This document shows, piece by piece, positions 45,855 through 54,172 of a stretch of 64,000 nucleotides of DNA. The DNA is from Lysobacterales bacterium (GTDB lineage Bacteria > Pseudomonadota > Gammaproteobacteria > Xanthomonadales > Xanthomonadaceae). The translations under genes and the position numbers were made by a program. Location of the stretch: positions 186,001-250,000 of the forward strand of contig JADCRD010000002.1 of the NCBI GenBank assembly GCA_014946745.1, given 5' to 3'. The notes beneath the pieces are model-generated. The model searched no databases and was not told the origin of the DNA. It was given only the letters and a program-made list of their open reading frames with translations. Positions within the stretch are counted from its first letter, which is position 1; each line of letters begins with the position of its first letter.

Positions 45855-47347
45855 GCGCGAGCGGACTCAGCGCGATCGCGACAGCCGCCAGCCCCGCCCG
45901 CGCCGCAGGTGCCCGAGCTGAGGTCGCGGGCGAGGCGGGCGCTTTCCCTGCACTGCTGGCCGGATCCGAGCCACCCACGCCATCGGCGCTGCCCTCGCAG
46001 GTGCTGACTGCCGCCCCCGACGCCATGCCGGCGAACACCGACGACAGCGAACCGCTGAGCCCCGACGCCAGCCTCTTGGCCGCGCTCGGGCTTGCGCCCT
46101 TGCCGCCCGAGCCCGCGGCGGGCGGCGGTTGGAGCGCGGCGAGCGCCGCCGGCTTTGGCGGTCTGCTGGGTGCGCAGTTGCCCGCAGCCCCGTCCGCATC
46201 GCTGGCGGGCGCCGCCAGCGCGCGGTCCCTCACGCCGCCGGCCTCGCTTCCGGCGCCAGTCGCTTTGGCGACTGCGCCTGCGGTGGAGGCAAGCCTGCCG
46301 CAAGGCGCGGGTGGCGTGCCGACTGCGGCCTTGGCCGCGATCGCACTGGCGCAGTCCACATCCGCGCCCACCGCCAGGGCTGCAGCCGCCGCGGACGCCC
46401 AGGCTGCACCCGTCGCAGTTCAGGCTCTGGCAGCGACAGCCGCGGCGACCGCGACCGCCACGCTCGCGCCCACAGCGCCAGCGCCCGCGCTCGCGTCCAG
46501 CCTCACGGCGCGCACAGGTGCTGCCGCTGAGCTGCCGTCGGCGAAACCGCGTATCGACGCCACTGCGCTCGACAAGGCGCAGCTCTCCGCGCTGAACGTC
46601 GATACCGCGTCGATCCGCCTCACAGCCCTCGTCCAGCCCGCGAGCCCGCGCCCGGCGGCCGACTTCAGCCTGGGGTCCCTGCCGGGGCAAGGCCTGCCGG
46701 GTGCGTCTGTGCCGGCGAGCTCCGCGCTCGAACCGATCGCTGCGCGGGATGCCATCGCGCTATCGCTGGCGGGCACGGACCTCGAGTCCACCGCCAGCAC
46801 ACGACGACCTGCGGGCGAAACCGGCTTCCTGCTGCCCATCACGCCCTTCGGCCTGGAACGCGCCGAGCTCACGGCCAGCCCGCGCGAGAGCCTGATGACC
46901 CTGCCGCCACTGTTCGTGACTGCGCGCCTTGACGCGGCCTCGCCTCAGTTCAGCTCGGCCCTGGGCCAGCAGATGCAGTGGATGGCCACGCAGCAGATCG
47001 GCCGCGCCGAACTGCGGCTCGATCCGGAAGAGCTGGGCCCCTTGGAAATCCGCCTGGAGTTGAACGGCGATGAGATCCGCGCCGAGTTCAGCAGCCGCAG
47101 CGCTGAGGTGCGCAGCCTGCTCGAAACGCAGGTCCCGCGGCTGCGTGAACTGCTGGCCGAGCAGGGCTTCAGCCTGGCCGACGCCCAGGTCGGACAGGAG
47201 CGCGCGGCCTACCAGGACGCGCCGCAGCAGCGCGAACAGTTCGCAAGACGCGAGGAAAGCGCCGAGCCCACGCGACCCGACAGCGCCGAGACTTCAAGCG
47301 CGACTGCCGCGCGGCAGCGGGAAGGCCTGGTCGACGACTTCGCCTGA
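45851..47347 (+). CDS. fliK: flagellar hook-length control protein FliK
   Basis: FliK measures hook length and switches export specificity. The 498-residue protein has a long Ala/Pro/Ser-rich linker (residues about 1-350) and a conserved C-terminal switch domain at about 365-450 ([60 protein letters not shown]). The linker composition is normal for the family. The stop at 47345-47347 is followed within four bases by a heptamer tandem array. Confidence 0.92.
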   Translation: MSASGLSAIATAASPARAAGARAEVAGEAGAFPALLAGSEPPTPSALPSQVLTAAPDAMPANTDDSEPLSPDASLLAALGLAPLPPEPAAGGGWSAASAAGFGGLLGAQLPAAPSASLAGAASARSLTPPASLPAPVALATAPAVEASLPQGAGGVPTAALAAIALAQSTSAPTARAAAAADAQAAPVAVQALAATAAATATATLAPTAPAPALASSLTARTGAAAELPSAKPRIDATALDKAQLSALNVDTASIRLTALVQPASPRPAADFSLGSLPGQGLPGASVPASSALEPIAARDAIALSLAGTDLESTASTRRPAGETGFLLPITPFGLERAELTASPRESLMTLPPLFVTARLDAASPQFSSALGQQMQWMATQQIGRAELRLDPEELGPLEIRLELNGDEIRAEFSSRSAEVRSLLETQVPRLRELLAEQGFSLADAQVGQERAAYQDAPQQREQFARREESAEPTRPDSAETSSATAARQREGLVDDFA

Positions 47348-47351
47348 GGGC

Positions 47352-47442
47352 GGGGATTGGGGATTGGGGATTGGGGATTGGGAATCGGGAATCGGGAATC
47401 GGGAATCGGGAATCGGGAATCGGGAATCGGGAATCGGGAATC
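47352..47442. repeat. 13-copy heptamer tandem array after fliK
   Basis: There are four copies of GGGGATT (47352-47379) followed without a break by nine of GGGAATC (47380-47442), 91 bases in all. It is the longest run of the heptamer family in the window and looks like a variable-number tandem repeat. It starts four bases after the fliK stop. Confidence 0.95.
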
Positions 47443-47451
47443 GGCGCGAGC

Positions 47452-47473
47452 ATAGGGTGGGTCTTGACCCACC
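47452..47473 (+). repeat. REP-like palindrome, copy 1
   Basis: ATAGGGTGGGTCTTGACCCACC: an 8-bp palindromic core GGTGGGTC-TT-GACCCACC with the ATAGG head. It lies in the convergent gap between fliK and bfr. Confidence 0.9.
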
Positions 47474-47581
47474 GCGCGGAAGCCTCGAACACGCCCAAGC
47501 CCACGCTCGCAACGGCCGCCAGCCTTCCGCCCGCCGCATGAAGCCCAGGTGCCGCGTGCACCGCGACCAGGCGATGAAGTC

Positions 47582-47603
47582 GGTAGGTCAAAGCCCACCC
47601 TAT
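47582..47603 (-). repeat. REP-like palindrome, diverged copy 2
   Basis: GGTAGGTCAAAGCCCACC followed by CTAT is a diverged copy in the opposite orientation to copy 1, with two changes in the palindrome. Confidence 0.75.
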
Positions 47604-47634
47604 GGAATCCCGGCCGCGACAAAGCTCTCAAGCC

Positions 47635-47657
47635 GGTGGGTCAAGACCCCACCCTAT
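47635..47657 (-). repeat. REP-like palindrome, copy 3
   Basis: GGTGGGTCAAGACCCCACC followed by CTAT carries one extra C in the right arm. It ends eight bases before the bfr stop. Confidence 0.85.
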
Positions 47658-47665
47658 GGGTTCGC

Positions 47666-48142
47666 TCAGCCGGCGCCGCGGAGCTGGCTCTGCTGGTAGC
47701 GCTCCAGGCCCAGCATGCGGATCAGGCGCAGCTGCTGCTCCAGCCACCGGGTATGGTCTTCCTCGGTGTCCTTCATCTGCGCGAGCAGGATGTCGCGGGT
47801 GACGTAGTCGCCATGCTGTTCGCACAGCGCCACGCCGCGCGCGAGATGCCCGCGCACCGTGTACTCCAGCTGCAGATCGCGGCCCAGCATTTCTTCGACC
47901 GTGCGGCCGGGCTCGAAAGCGTCAGGCCGCATGTCGGGATCACCGCCGAGGAACAGGATACGGCGCAGCAGCGCATCGGCATGCTGCCCCTCTTCCTCGG
48001 CCTCGTGATTGATGCGTTCGTACAGCGCCGCAAGGCCGAGGTCGTCGTAGCGGCGCGAATGGATCAGGTACTGATCGCGCGCAGCCAGCTCGCCGCGCAG
48101 CAGGAACCTCAGATACTCGACAACTTCCGGATGCCCTTGCAT
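47666..48142 (-). CDS. bfr: bacterioferritin without the haem-ligand methionine
   Basis: This 158-residue four-helix protein stores iron. The di-iron ferroxidase ligands are all present with E. coli numbering or one off: Glu18, Glu51, His54, Glu93, Glu127, His130. Position 52, the haem-ligand Met in classical bacterioferritin, is Gly (EEEGQHAD). The protein would therefore be a haem-free ferritin of the bacterioferritin branch, or a partner of a second Bfr subunit elsewhere. ATG 48142 has GGAGG upstream; the longer frame to 48256 runs into a repeat. It converges on the flagellar operon. Confidence 0.92.
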   Translation of the reverse strand: MQGHPEVVEYLRFLLRGELAARDQYLIHSRRYDDLGLAALYERINHEAEEEGQHADALLRRILFLGGDPDMRPDAFEPGRTVEEMLGRDLQLEYTVRGHLARGVALCEQHGDYVTRDILLAQMKDTEEDHTRWLEQQLRLIRMLGLERYQQSQLRGAG

Positions 48143-48227
48143 GGTGCCGCCTCCACGAAAACCGATAGGCAGGATACCCAAGGCTTCGTGGAGGCGATCA
48201 GATGAGAAGCGTTCAAGAGCTGGGATT

Positions 48228-48464
48228 GGGGGTGAGGCGGCGCGCTTGCGCGGCACTGCCGCGCGGGTCGCCGAACGCCCGAGCGCTGTGCGCGAGGGCC
48301 GGGCCGGAGGCAGGCGGCCCGCTTGCGCGGCACTGCCGCGCGGGTCGCCGAACGCCGGAGCGCTGTGCGCGAGGGCCGGGCCAGAGGCAGGCGGCCCGCT
48401 TGCGCGGCACTGCCGCGCGGGTCGCCGAACGCCGGAGCGCTGTGCGCGAGGGCCGGGCAGGGAT
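48228..48464 (+). repeat. 77-bp tandem-repeat element, locus 1 (three units)
   Basis: The unit core GCTTGCGCGGCACTGCCGCG starts at 48244, 48321 and 48398, exactly 77 bases apart. Each unit contains a GCGCGGC/GCCGCGC hairpin and a GCGCTGTGCGC near-palindrome. The array begins with GGGATTGGGGGTGAG and ends with a GGGATTCG sequence at about 48462-48469. It lies between bfr and maeB, which are both on the minus strand. Confidence 0.93.
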
Positions 48465-48555
48465 TCGCAGCCCGCGGTGTGGAGGCCGAGGGCGTGTCAT
48501 CAGGGCGATGATCGTCAAAGGCCTACAGGCCTGACCGCCGTCCCGACCGTCGGCC

Positions 48556-48576
48556 AATCCCCAATCCCAAATCCCC
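48556..48576. repeat. three-copy heptamer array before maeB stop
   Basis: AATCCCC, AATCCCA and AATCCCC stand in tandem five bases before the end of maeB, in inverse orientation to the GGGATTG at the left end of the 77-bp element. This repeats the inverted arrangement seen at 21460-21605. Confidence 0.85.
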
Positions 48577-48581
48577 GCCTC

Positions 48582-50861
48582 TCACCCCCTCATCGCGTTC
48601 CGCACCTGCGCTTCCACCGCGGCGATCGCGCTCATGTTGACGACGCGGCGCACGGTGGCGGACGCGGTGAGCACGTGGGCGCTGTGCGAGACGCCCATCA
48701 GGATCGGACCCAGGCCCACCCCGTCGGTCATGCTGCGGACCAGGTTGTAGGCGGTGTTGGCGGCGTCGAGATTCGGAAACACGAACAGGTTGGCGCGGCC
48801 CTTGAGCCGCGAGTCGGGGAACAGACGCTCGCGGATGTCCTCGTTCAGCGCGGCATCGACGTGCATCTCGCCTTCCACTTCGAGCTTCGGCGCACGCACG
48901 CGGATCTTCTTCAGCGCCTCGCGCAGCTTGACCGCGCTGGGGCTGTCGTGGGTGCCGAAATTGCTGTGGCTGATCAGCGCGATCTTCGGCTCGATGCCGA
49001 ACATCTTGATGCGGTAGGCCGCCTGCAGCGCGCTCTCGGCGATCTGGTCGGCGGTGGGGTCCACCTGCATGTGGGTATCGGTGAAGAAGAACACGCCCTT
49101 GTCGTTCAGCACCGCTGAGAGCGCAGCGACCTTGTCCTCGCCCTGATCGGTGCCGAGCACGTCGAGCACGTGCTTGGCCTTCTTCTGGTAGCGGCCAACC
49201 AGGCCGCAGAGCAGGGCGTCGGCTTCGCCGCGGCGGACCATGAGCGCGGCGATGACCGTGGCGCGCGAGCGCACGATCGCCTTGGCGGCCGCAGGCGTTA
49301 CACCGCGACGCTGCATGATCTGGTGGTAGAGCTGCCAGTACTCGTTGAAGCGCGGGTCGTCATCGATGTTGGTGATATCGACATCGACACCCGGGCGGAT
49401 GCGCAGACCCAAGCGCTGGATGCGCGCTTCAATGACGGCCGGACGACCGATCAGGATCGGCCGCGCGATGCGCTCGTCGACCACGGTCTGCACCGCGCGC
49501 AGGGCGACTTCTTCTTCGCCCTCGGCGTAAGCGACGCGCTGCAGCTGGGCGCGGGCGCGATCGATCACCGGCTTCATCAGCAGGCCGGTGCGGAACACGA
49601 AGGTGTTGAGTCGCTCGCGATAGGCATCGAGATCGATCGTGCGCGTGGCCACGCCCGATTCCATGGCCGCCTTCGCCACCGCCGGCGCCAGCGAAGCCAG
49701 CAGACGCGGATCGAAGGGCCGCGGGATCAGGTAGTCGGGCCCGAAGCTCGGCGTCTCGCCGGCGTAGGCCGCGCCGAGGTCTGAGGCCTCCTTGCGCGCG
49801 AGTTCGGCGATCGCGTTGACGCAGGCCAGCTTCATGGCCTCGTTGATGGTGGTGGCGCCGACATCCAGCGCGCCGCGGAAAATGTAGGGAAAGCACAGCG
49901 CGTTGTTGACCTGGTTCGGATAGTCCGAGCGGCCGGTCGCGACGATGCTGTCGGGGCGGGTGGCGCGCGCCAGCGCCGGGTCGATCTCGGGCGTGGGGTT
50001 GGCCAGGGCCAGCACCACCGGGCGGTCGGCCATGCTGCTCAGCATGTCCGGCTTCAGGATGTTGCCGGCCGACAGGCCCAGGAACACATCGGCGCCAACC
50101 AGGATTTCAGCGAGGCTGCGCGCCGCGGTGTCGCGCGCGTAGCGGCGCTTGTCGGGGTCGAGATCGGTGCGGCCGGTGTGCAGCACGCCGTCACGATCGA
50201 TGGCAAGGATGTTCTCGGGCTTCAGGCCCAGCGCCACCAGCATGTCGAGACAGGCGATGCCGGCGGCACCCGCGCCGGAGGTCGCGAGCTTGACGTCCTC
50301 GATCTTCTTGTCGACCACGTGCAGCGCGTTCAGCACCGCGGCGCCGACGATGATCGCGGTGCCGTGCTGGTCGTCGTGGAAGACCGGGATCTTCATCCGC
50401 TCGCGCAGCTTGCGCTCGACGATGAAGCACTCGGGCGCCTTGATGTCTTCCAGGTTGACGCCGCCGAAGGTGGGCTCCAGCGCGGCGATGATGTCGACCA
50501 GCTTGTCGGGGTCGTTCTCGCTGACCTCGATGTCGAACACGTCGATGCCGGCAAACTTCTGGAACAGCACGCCCTTGCCTTCCATCACCGGCTTGGCCGC
50601 CAGCGGGCCGATGTTGCCGAGGCCGAGCACAGCAGTGCCATTGGTGATGACCGCGACCAGGTTGGCGCGGGCGGTGACGGTGGAAGCCTGGTTCGGGTCC
50701 TCGACAATGGCCTCGCAGGCCGCCGCCACGCCCGGCGAGTACGCCAGCGCCAGGTCACGCTGGTTGACCAGCGCCTTGGTCGGCGTGACCTTGATCTTTC
50801 CCGGCGGATGCTGGCGGTGGTAGTCGAGGGCGGCTTGCTTGAAGGCGTCGTTGTCGGACAT
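48582..50861 (-). CDS. maeB: NADP-dependent malic enzyme with phosphotransacetylase-like domain MaeB
   Basis: This 759-residue enzyme decarboxylates malate to pyruvate with NADP. The malic-enzyme half covers about 1-425 ([56 protein letters not shown]). The C-terminal half, about 430-755, is a PTA-like domain that usually acts in allosteric control and is not catalytic ([40 protein letters not shown] as family patterns). ATG 50861 is preferred; the frame upstream to 51047 crosses the MITE-like element. Confidence 0.95.
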   Translation of the reverse strand: MSDNDAFKQAALDYHRQHPPGKIKVTPTKALVNQRDLALAYSPGVAAACEAIVEDPNQASTVTARANLVAVITNGTAVLGLGNIGPLAAKPVMEGKGVLFQKFAGIDVFDIEVSENDPDKLVDIIAALEPTFGGVNLEDIKAPECFIVERKLRERMKIPVFHDDQHGTAIIVGAAVLNALHVVDKKIEDVKLATSGAGAAGIACLDMLVALGLKPENILAIDRDGVLHTGRTDLDPDKRRYARDTAARSLAEILVGADVFLGLSAGNILKPDMLSSMADRPVVLALANPTPEIDPALARATRPDSIVATGRSDYPNQVNNALCFPYIFRGALDVGATTINEAMKLACVNAIAELARKEASDLGAAYAGETPSFGPDYLIPRPFDPRLLASLAPAVAKAAMESGVATRTIDLDAYRERLNTFVFRTGLLMKPVIDRARAQLQRVAYAEGEEEVALRAVQTVVDERIARPILIGRPAVIEARIQRLGLRIRPGVDVDITNIDDDPRFNEYWQLYHQIMQRRGVTPAAAKAIVRSRATVIAALMVRRGEADALLCGLVGRYQKKAKHVLDVLGTDQGEDKVAALSAVLNDKGVFFFTDTHMQVDPTADQIAESALQAAYRIKMFGIEPKIALISHSNFGTHDSPSAVKLREALKKIRVRAPKLEVEGEMHVDAALNEDIRERLFPDSRLKGRANLFVFPNLDAANTAYNLVRSMTDGVGLGPILMGVSHSAHVLTASATVRRVVNMSAIAAVEAQVRNAMRG

Positions 50862-50970
50862 GGCGGGCGCGGGGCTCAAGAGACAGCGGGGCCGCCCATG
50901 GTAGCGCCCCGCGCGCACCGCAACGGGCCATGCCGGTGCGTATGTGGCCGCCGCCGTCGGCCTGCGCTCA

Positions 50971-51147
50971 GAGCGTGTGAAAAAGCCCAGACGCCGTAGC
51001 GAGGGCGTCTCTGGGTGTTCGTGGCAAAGCGCACGACGTGAATTCAAGGGAGTTTGGCGAGCTAGTGACCGCGGAATTCGCGGAGCGCGCTGCCGCCACG
51101 GACGGCCAGAGGCGGCCGCAGTAGGCGGGTGGTTTTTTCACACGCTC
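50971..51147. mobile_element. 177-bp MITE-like element with 17-bp terminal inverted repeats
   Basis: The termini are GAGCGTGTGAAAAAGCC at 50971-50987 and its inverse at 51131-51147 with one mismatch. A TCA triplet stands just outside both ends (50968-50970 and 51148-51150), which fits a 3-bp target duplication. There is no coding frame. An internal hairpin (AGACGCC with GGCGTCT) is near 50990-51016. The right TCA is also the stop codon of the minus-strand TMEM165-like gene. Confidence 0.78.
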
Positions 51148-51714
51148 TCAGCCGGTGCCTGCCTGTACCAGCACCAGCACCGCCAGTACCGCGAACACCA
51201 CGGCCGCCGCATAGCGCGCCGCCTTCAGCGGCAGCCGATGGGCGAACCTGGCGCCCAGCGCCACCACCGGCACATTGGCCAGCAGCATGCCGAGCGTGGT
51301 GCCGAGCACCACCATCGCCAGCTGCTCGTACTTCGCTGCCAGCAGCACGGTGGCGATCTGGGTCTTGTCGCCCATCTCGGCGATGAAGAAGGCGATGGTG
51401 GTGGCGATGAAGGGCCCGAAGCGGGGCTTGGGCGCGTCCTCGTCATCGAGCCTGTCGGGAATCAGCACCCAGATCGCCATGCCCAGCAGCGAGGCGAACA
51501 GGATCCAGCGCAGCGCGCCCTCGGGAATGTAGTGCGCGGCCACCGCCCCCAGCCAGCCGGCCAGCGCATGGTTCAACAGCGTGGCTACCAGGATGCCCCA
51601 GGCGATTGGCCAGAAGCGGCGGTAGCGGGCGGCGAGTATCAGCGAGAGCAATTGAGTCTTGTCGCCGATTTCAGCGATGGCGACGGCGAGCGTGGAGAAC
51701 AGCAGGGCTTCCAT
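51148..51714 (-). CDS. TMEM165/GDT1 (UPF0016) family cation transporter, probable Mn2+ exporter
   Basis: This 188-residue protein has six membrane helices in two repeats, each with the signature E-x-G-D-K-T: AEIGDKTQLLSLILA in the first helix and AEMGDKTQIATVLLA in the fourth. Bacterial members (MneA type) export manganese. ATG 51714 opens MEALLFSTLAVAIAEIG; the longer frame would run through the riboswitch. A yybP-ykoY manganese riboswitch lies directly upstream, which strongly supports the Mn role. The stop codon abuts the MITE-like element. Confidence 0.92.
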   Translation of the reverse strand: MEALLFSTLAVAIAEIGDKTQLLSLILAARYRRFWPIAWGILVATLLNHALAGWLGAVAAHYIPEGALRWILFASLLGMAIWVLIPDRLDDEDAPKPRFGPFIATTIAFFIAEMGDKTQIATVLLAAKYEQLAMVVLGTTLGMLLANVPVVALGARFAHRLPLKAARYAAAVVFAVLAVLVLVQAGTG

Positions 51715-51794
51715 GTCGGTGGCTTCTCGTGCGTGGCCGGGTGACAGGATGGACGCGCGGACGAGGCCGTCGCACCCGGCCCGGGTCGACGCAT

Positions 51795-51939
51795 CGCCAG
51801 CGGTCTCGTCAGGCCCGATGCCGGAATCGCTCCGACCACCGGCTCCGCGCGCCAGGGCCGGCCGGCTCAGTGTGTTGACGGGCGGTCGCGCCGGTTTCGA
51901 GAGGGACTCCAGCGCGCGACTACTCCCCGTTGGGGGCGC
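51795..51939 (-). promoter_or_regulatory. yybP-ykoY manganese riboswitch
   Basis: On the minus strand the three conserved blocks of the yybP-ykoY class occur in order: GGGGAGTAG at 51928-51920, GTCAACAC at 51879-51872 and GACGAGACC at 51810-51802. The P1 ends (CGCCCCCAACGG and CCGCTGGCG) can pair. About 80 bases remain to the ATG at 51714; they contain a GCCGGGTG/CACCCGGC stem that may be the expression platform. The class binds Mn2+ and controls Mn exporters. Confidence 0.85.
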
Positions 51940-52110
51940 GCAGTGTACGCCGATGCGCTGATGGGAGTACGCCATGGGGGAGGTGCTGGCGCACCGTGGA
52001 CTCGACGCAGCCCACGGCCCGCAAGCGCGCGGGGCGCGAACGCGCGACTCTGCGCTTGGGCTGAGCCGGGGCACAGCATGGCCTCGACGCACGGCGGGCG
52101 TCGGGCTCAT

Positions 52111-52132
52111 GGTGGGTCAAGACCCACCCTAT
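52111..52132 (-). repeat. REP-like palindrome, copy 4
   Basis: GGTGGGTCAAGACCCACC followed by CTAT, perfect palindromic core. It lies upstream of the 77-bp array at locus 2. Confidence 0.9.
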
Positions 52133-52167
52133 GCGGCCGGCGCACGCGATGCGGCTCGGCTTCGACG

Positions 52168-52681
52168 AATCCCGAATCCCTACCCGGCCCTCGCGCACAG
52201 CGCTCCGGCGTTCGGCGACCCGCGCGGCAGTGCCGCGCAAGCGGGCCGCCTGCCTCCGGCCCGGCCCTCGCGCACAGCGCTCCGGCGTTCGGCGACCCGC
52301 GCGGCAGTGCCGCGCAAGCGGGCCGCCTGCCTCTGGCCCGGCCCTCGCGCACAGCGCTCCGGCGTTCGGCGACCCGCGCGGCAGTGCCGCGCAAGCGGGC
52401 CGCCTGCCTCCGGCCCGGCCCTCGCGCACAGCGCTCGGGCGTTCGGCGGCCCTCGCGCGCAGCGCTCGGGCGTTCGGCGACCCGCGCGGCAGTGCCGCGC
52501 AAGCGGGCCGCCTGCCTCTGGCCCGGCCCTCGCGCGCAGCGCTCGGGCGTTCGGCGACCCGCGCGGCAGTGCCGCGCAAGCGGGCCGCCTGCCTCTGGCC
52601 CGGCCCTCGCGCGCAGCGCTCGGGCGTTCGGCGACCCGCGCGGCAGTGCCGCGCAAGCGGGCCGCCTCACCCCCAATCCCC
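52168..52681 (-). repeat. 77-bp tandem-repeat element, locus 2 (six units and a partial)
   Basis: In inverse orientation to locus 1, the junction AAGCGGGCCG occurs at 52239, 52316, 52393, 52501, 52578 and 52655. All intervals are 77 except one of 108, where a 31-base partial unit is inserted. The array is bounded by AATCCCG/AATCCCT at 52168-52181 and CACCCCCAATCCCC at 52668-52681. These are the same left and right ends as at locus 1. Frames stay open through it because 77 is not a multiple of three, but no real gene is indicated. Confidence 0.95.
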
Positions 52682-52779
52682 GCGCTCAAGGCCCAATTCT
52701 TGTCACCCTGCCTGCACTGCCCTACCCTGCCCGGCCTGACCGCAGGGGCCGCCGGCCCGCCGTGGTAACGACCTGTTCC

Positions 52780-52810
52780 GGCGGCCGCGGTGGCCGCCTT
52801 TGCGTTTTCG
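52780..52810 (+). terminator. hairpin with T tract in the leader of nupC
   Basis: GGCGGCC (52780-52786) pairs with GGCCGCC (52792-52798) and is followed by TTTGCGTTTTCG. There is no plus-strand gene just upstream, so this would act as a leader terminator or attenuator 30 bases before nupC, or as a barrier to transcription from the repeat region. Confidence 0.55.
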
Positions 52811-52839
52811 AGCGGCCGCGCGCCGCGGGGGAAGACCCG

Positions 52840-54168
52840 ATGCTGCAGATCCTGTTCGGCCTGTTCGGCCTGGCCTGCCTGATAGCGATCGCCTGGCTGT
52901 TCTCGGAGGCCAAGCGCAGCGTGGACTGGAAGCTGGTCGGCACCGGCGTCGCCCTGCAGATCGTCTTCGCGATCTTCGTGCTCATGACGCCCTGGGGCGC
53001 CACCATCTTCGGCGCGCTCAGCGAGGGCTTTGTTCAGCTGCTTGGCTTCACTGGCAAGGGCGCCAGCCTGATCTTCGGCTCACTGGCAGATCAAAAACTC
53101 ACAGGTGACGCGATCGCCGTGGGTGCAGGCGAAACTGACCCAGAAGCCTACAAACGTTACGGCTTCATCTTCGCCTTCCAGGTGCTGCCGACGATCATCT
53201 TCTTCGCCGCTTTCATGGGCGTGCTCTACCACCTTGGCGTGATGCAGGCGGTGGTCAAGGGCATGGCCTGGGTGATCACCAAGGCCATGCGCGTGTCGGG
53301 CGCCGAGACCCTGTCGGTCTGCGCCAACGCCTTCATCGGCCAGACCGAGGCGCCGCTGGTCATCAAGCCCTATGTGGCCAGCATGACCCGCTCGGAGCTG
53401 CTGACGCTCATGGTCGGCGGCATGGCGACGATTGCCGGCGGCGTGCTCGGCGCCTACGTGCTGATGCTGGGCGGCAGCGACCCGGCGGCGCAGGCCGAGT
53501 TCGCCAAGCACCTGCTCACCGCCAGCATCATGGCCGCGCCGGCGACCCTGGTGATTGCGAAAATCCTCTGCCCCGAAGCCGGCAAGCCCGTGACCTTGGG
53601 CAAGGTCGAAGTCGAAGTCGAGAAGACCACCGCCAACGTCATCGATGCGGCGGCTGCGGGCGCCTCCGAGGGCCTCAAGCTGGCGCTCAACGTCGGCGCC
53701 ATGCTGCTTGCCTTTACCGCCCTGATCGCCCTCATCAATGCCCCGATCGGCTGGCTCAGCGAAATCACGGGACTGTCCGCAGCGATCGGCAAGCCGGTCG
53801 ACCTGTCGGTGCTGCTGGGCTATGTGCTGGCGCCGATCGCCTGGGTCGTCGGCGTGCCCTGGGAAGACGCCAACGCCGTCGGCGGCCTGATCGGCACCAA
53901 GGTCGTGCTGAACGAGTTCTTCGCCTACAACCAGCTCTCCGCGATCAAGGCGAGCTTGAACGAGAACTCGATCATCATCGCCACCTACGCCCTGTGTGGC
54001 TTCGCCAACTTCAGCTCGATCGCCATCCAGATCGGCGGCATCGGCTCGCTGGCGCCCGAGCGCCGCGCCGATCTCGCGCGCTTTGGCCTGAAAGCGGTGC
54101 TGGGCGGCTCGCTGGCGACCCTGATGACCGCCACCATCGCCGGCGTGCTGACCCAGCTCGCAGGCTGA
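52840..54168 (+). CDS. nupC: concentrative nucleoside transporter NupC
   Basis: This 442-residue CNT permease imports nucleosides with a cation. It has an N-terminal Nucleos_tra2_N segment, a gate domain and a C-terminal transport domain, with family motifs LSVCANAFIGQTEAPLVIKP, VGGMATIAGGVLGAYV and CGFANFSSIAIQIGGIG. An insertion of about 20 charged residues (DQKLTGDAIAVGAGETDPEA) separates the first helices. ATG 52840 has GGGGGAAG upstream; the frame upstream passes through the 77-bp array and is not real. It is followed by a ribokinase-like gene after four bases. Confidence 0.95.
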   Translation: MLQILFGLFGLACLIAIAWLFSEAKRSVDWKLVGTGVALQIVFAIFVLMTPWGATIFGALSEGFVQLLGFTGKGASLIFGSLADQKLTGDAIAVGAGETDPEAYKRYGFIFAFQVLPTIIFFAAFMGVLYHLGVMQAVVKGMAWVITKAMRVSGAETLSVCANAFIGQTEAPLVIKPYVASMTRSELLTLMVGGMATIAGGVLGAYVLMLGGSDPAAQAEFAKHLLTASIMAAPATLVIAKILCPEAGKPVTLGKVEVEVEKTTANVIDAAAAGASEGLKLALNVGAMLLAFTALIALINAPIGWLSEITGLSAAIGKPVDLSVLLGYVLAPIAWVVGVPWEDANAVGGLIGTKVVLNEFFAYNQLSAIKASLNENSIIIATYALCGFANFSSIAIQIGGIGSLAPERRADLARFGLKAVLGGSLATLMTATIAGVLTQLAG

Positions 54169-54172
54169 CGCC

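Noticed and set aside
43786-46371. A minus-strand open frame of 861 codons opposite fliH to fliK
   Set aside because: It lies wholly antisense to five well-supported flagellar genes and has shadow-like composition.
48228-48464. CRISPR array
   Set aside because: The 77-bp units are contiguous and nearly identical, with no unique spacers and no cas genes nearby.
51943-52839. A frame that extends nupC by about 300 codons through the 77-bp array
   Set aside because: The array stays open in several frames because 77 is not a multiple of three. NupC has a normal start at 52840 with its own ribosome-binding site.
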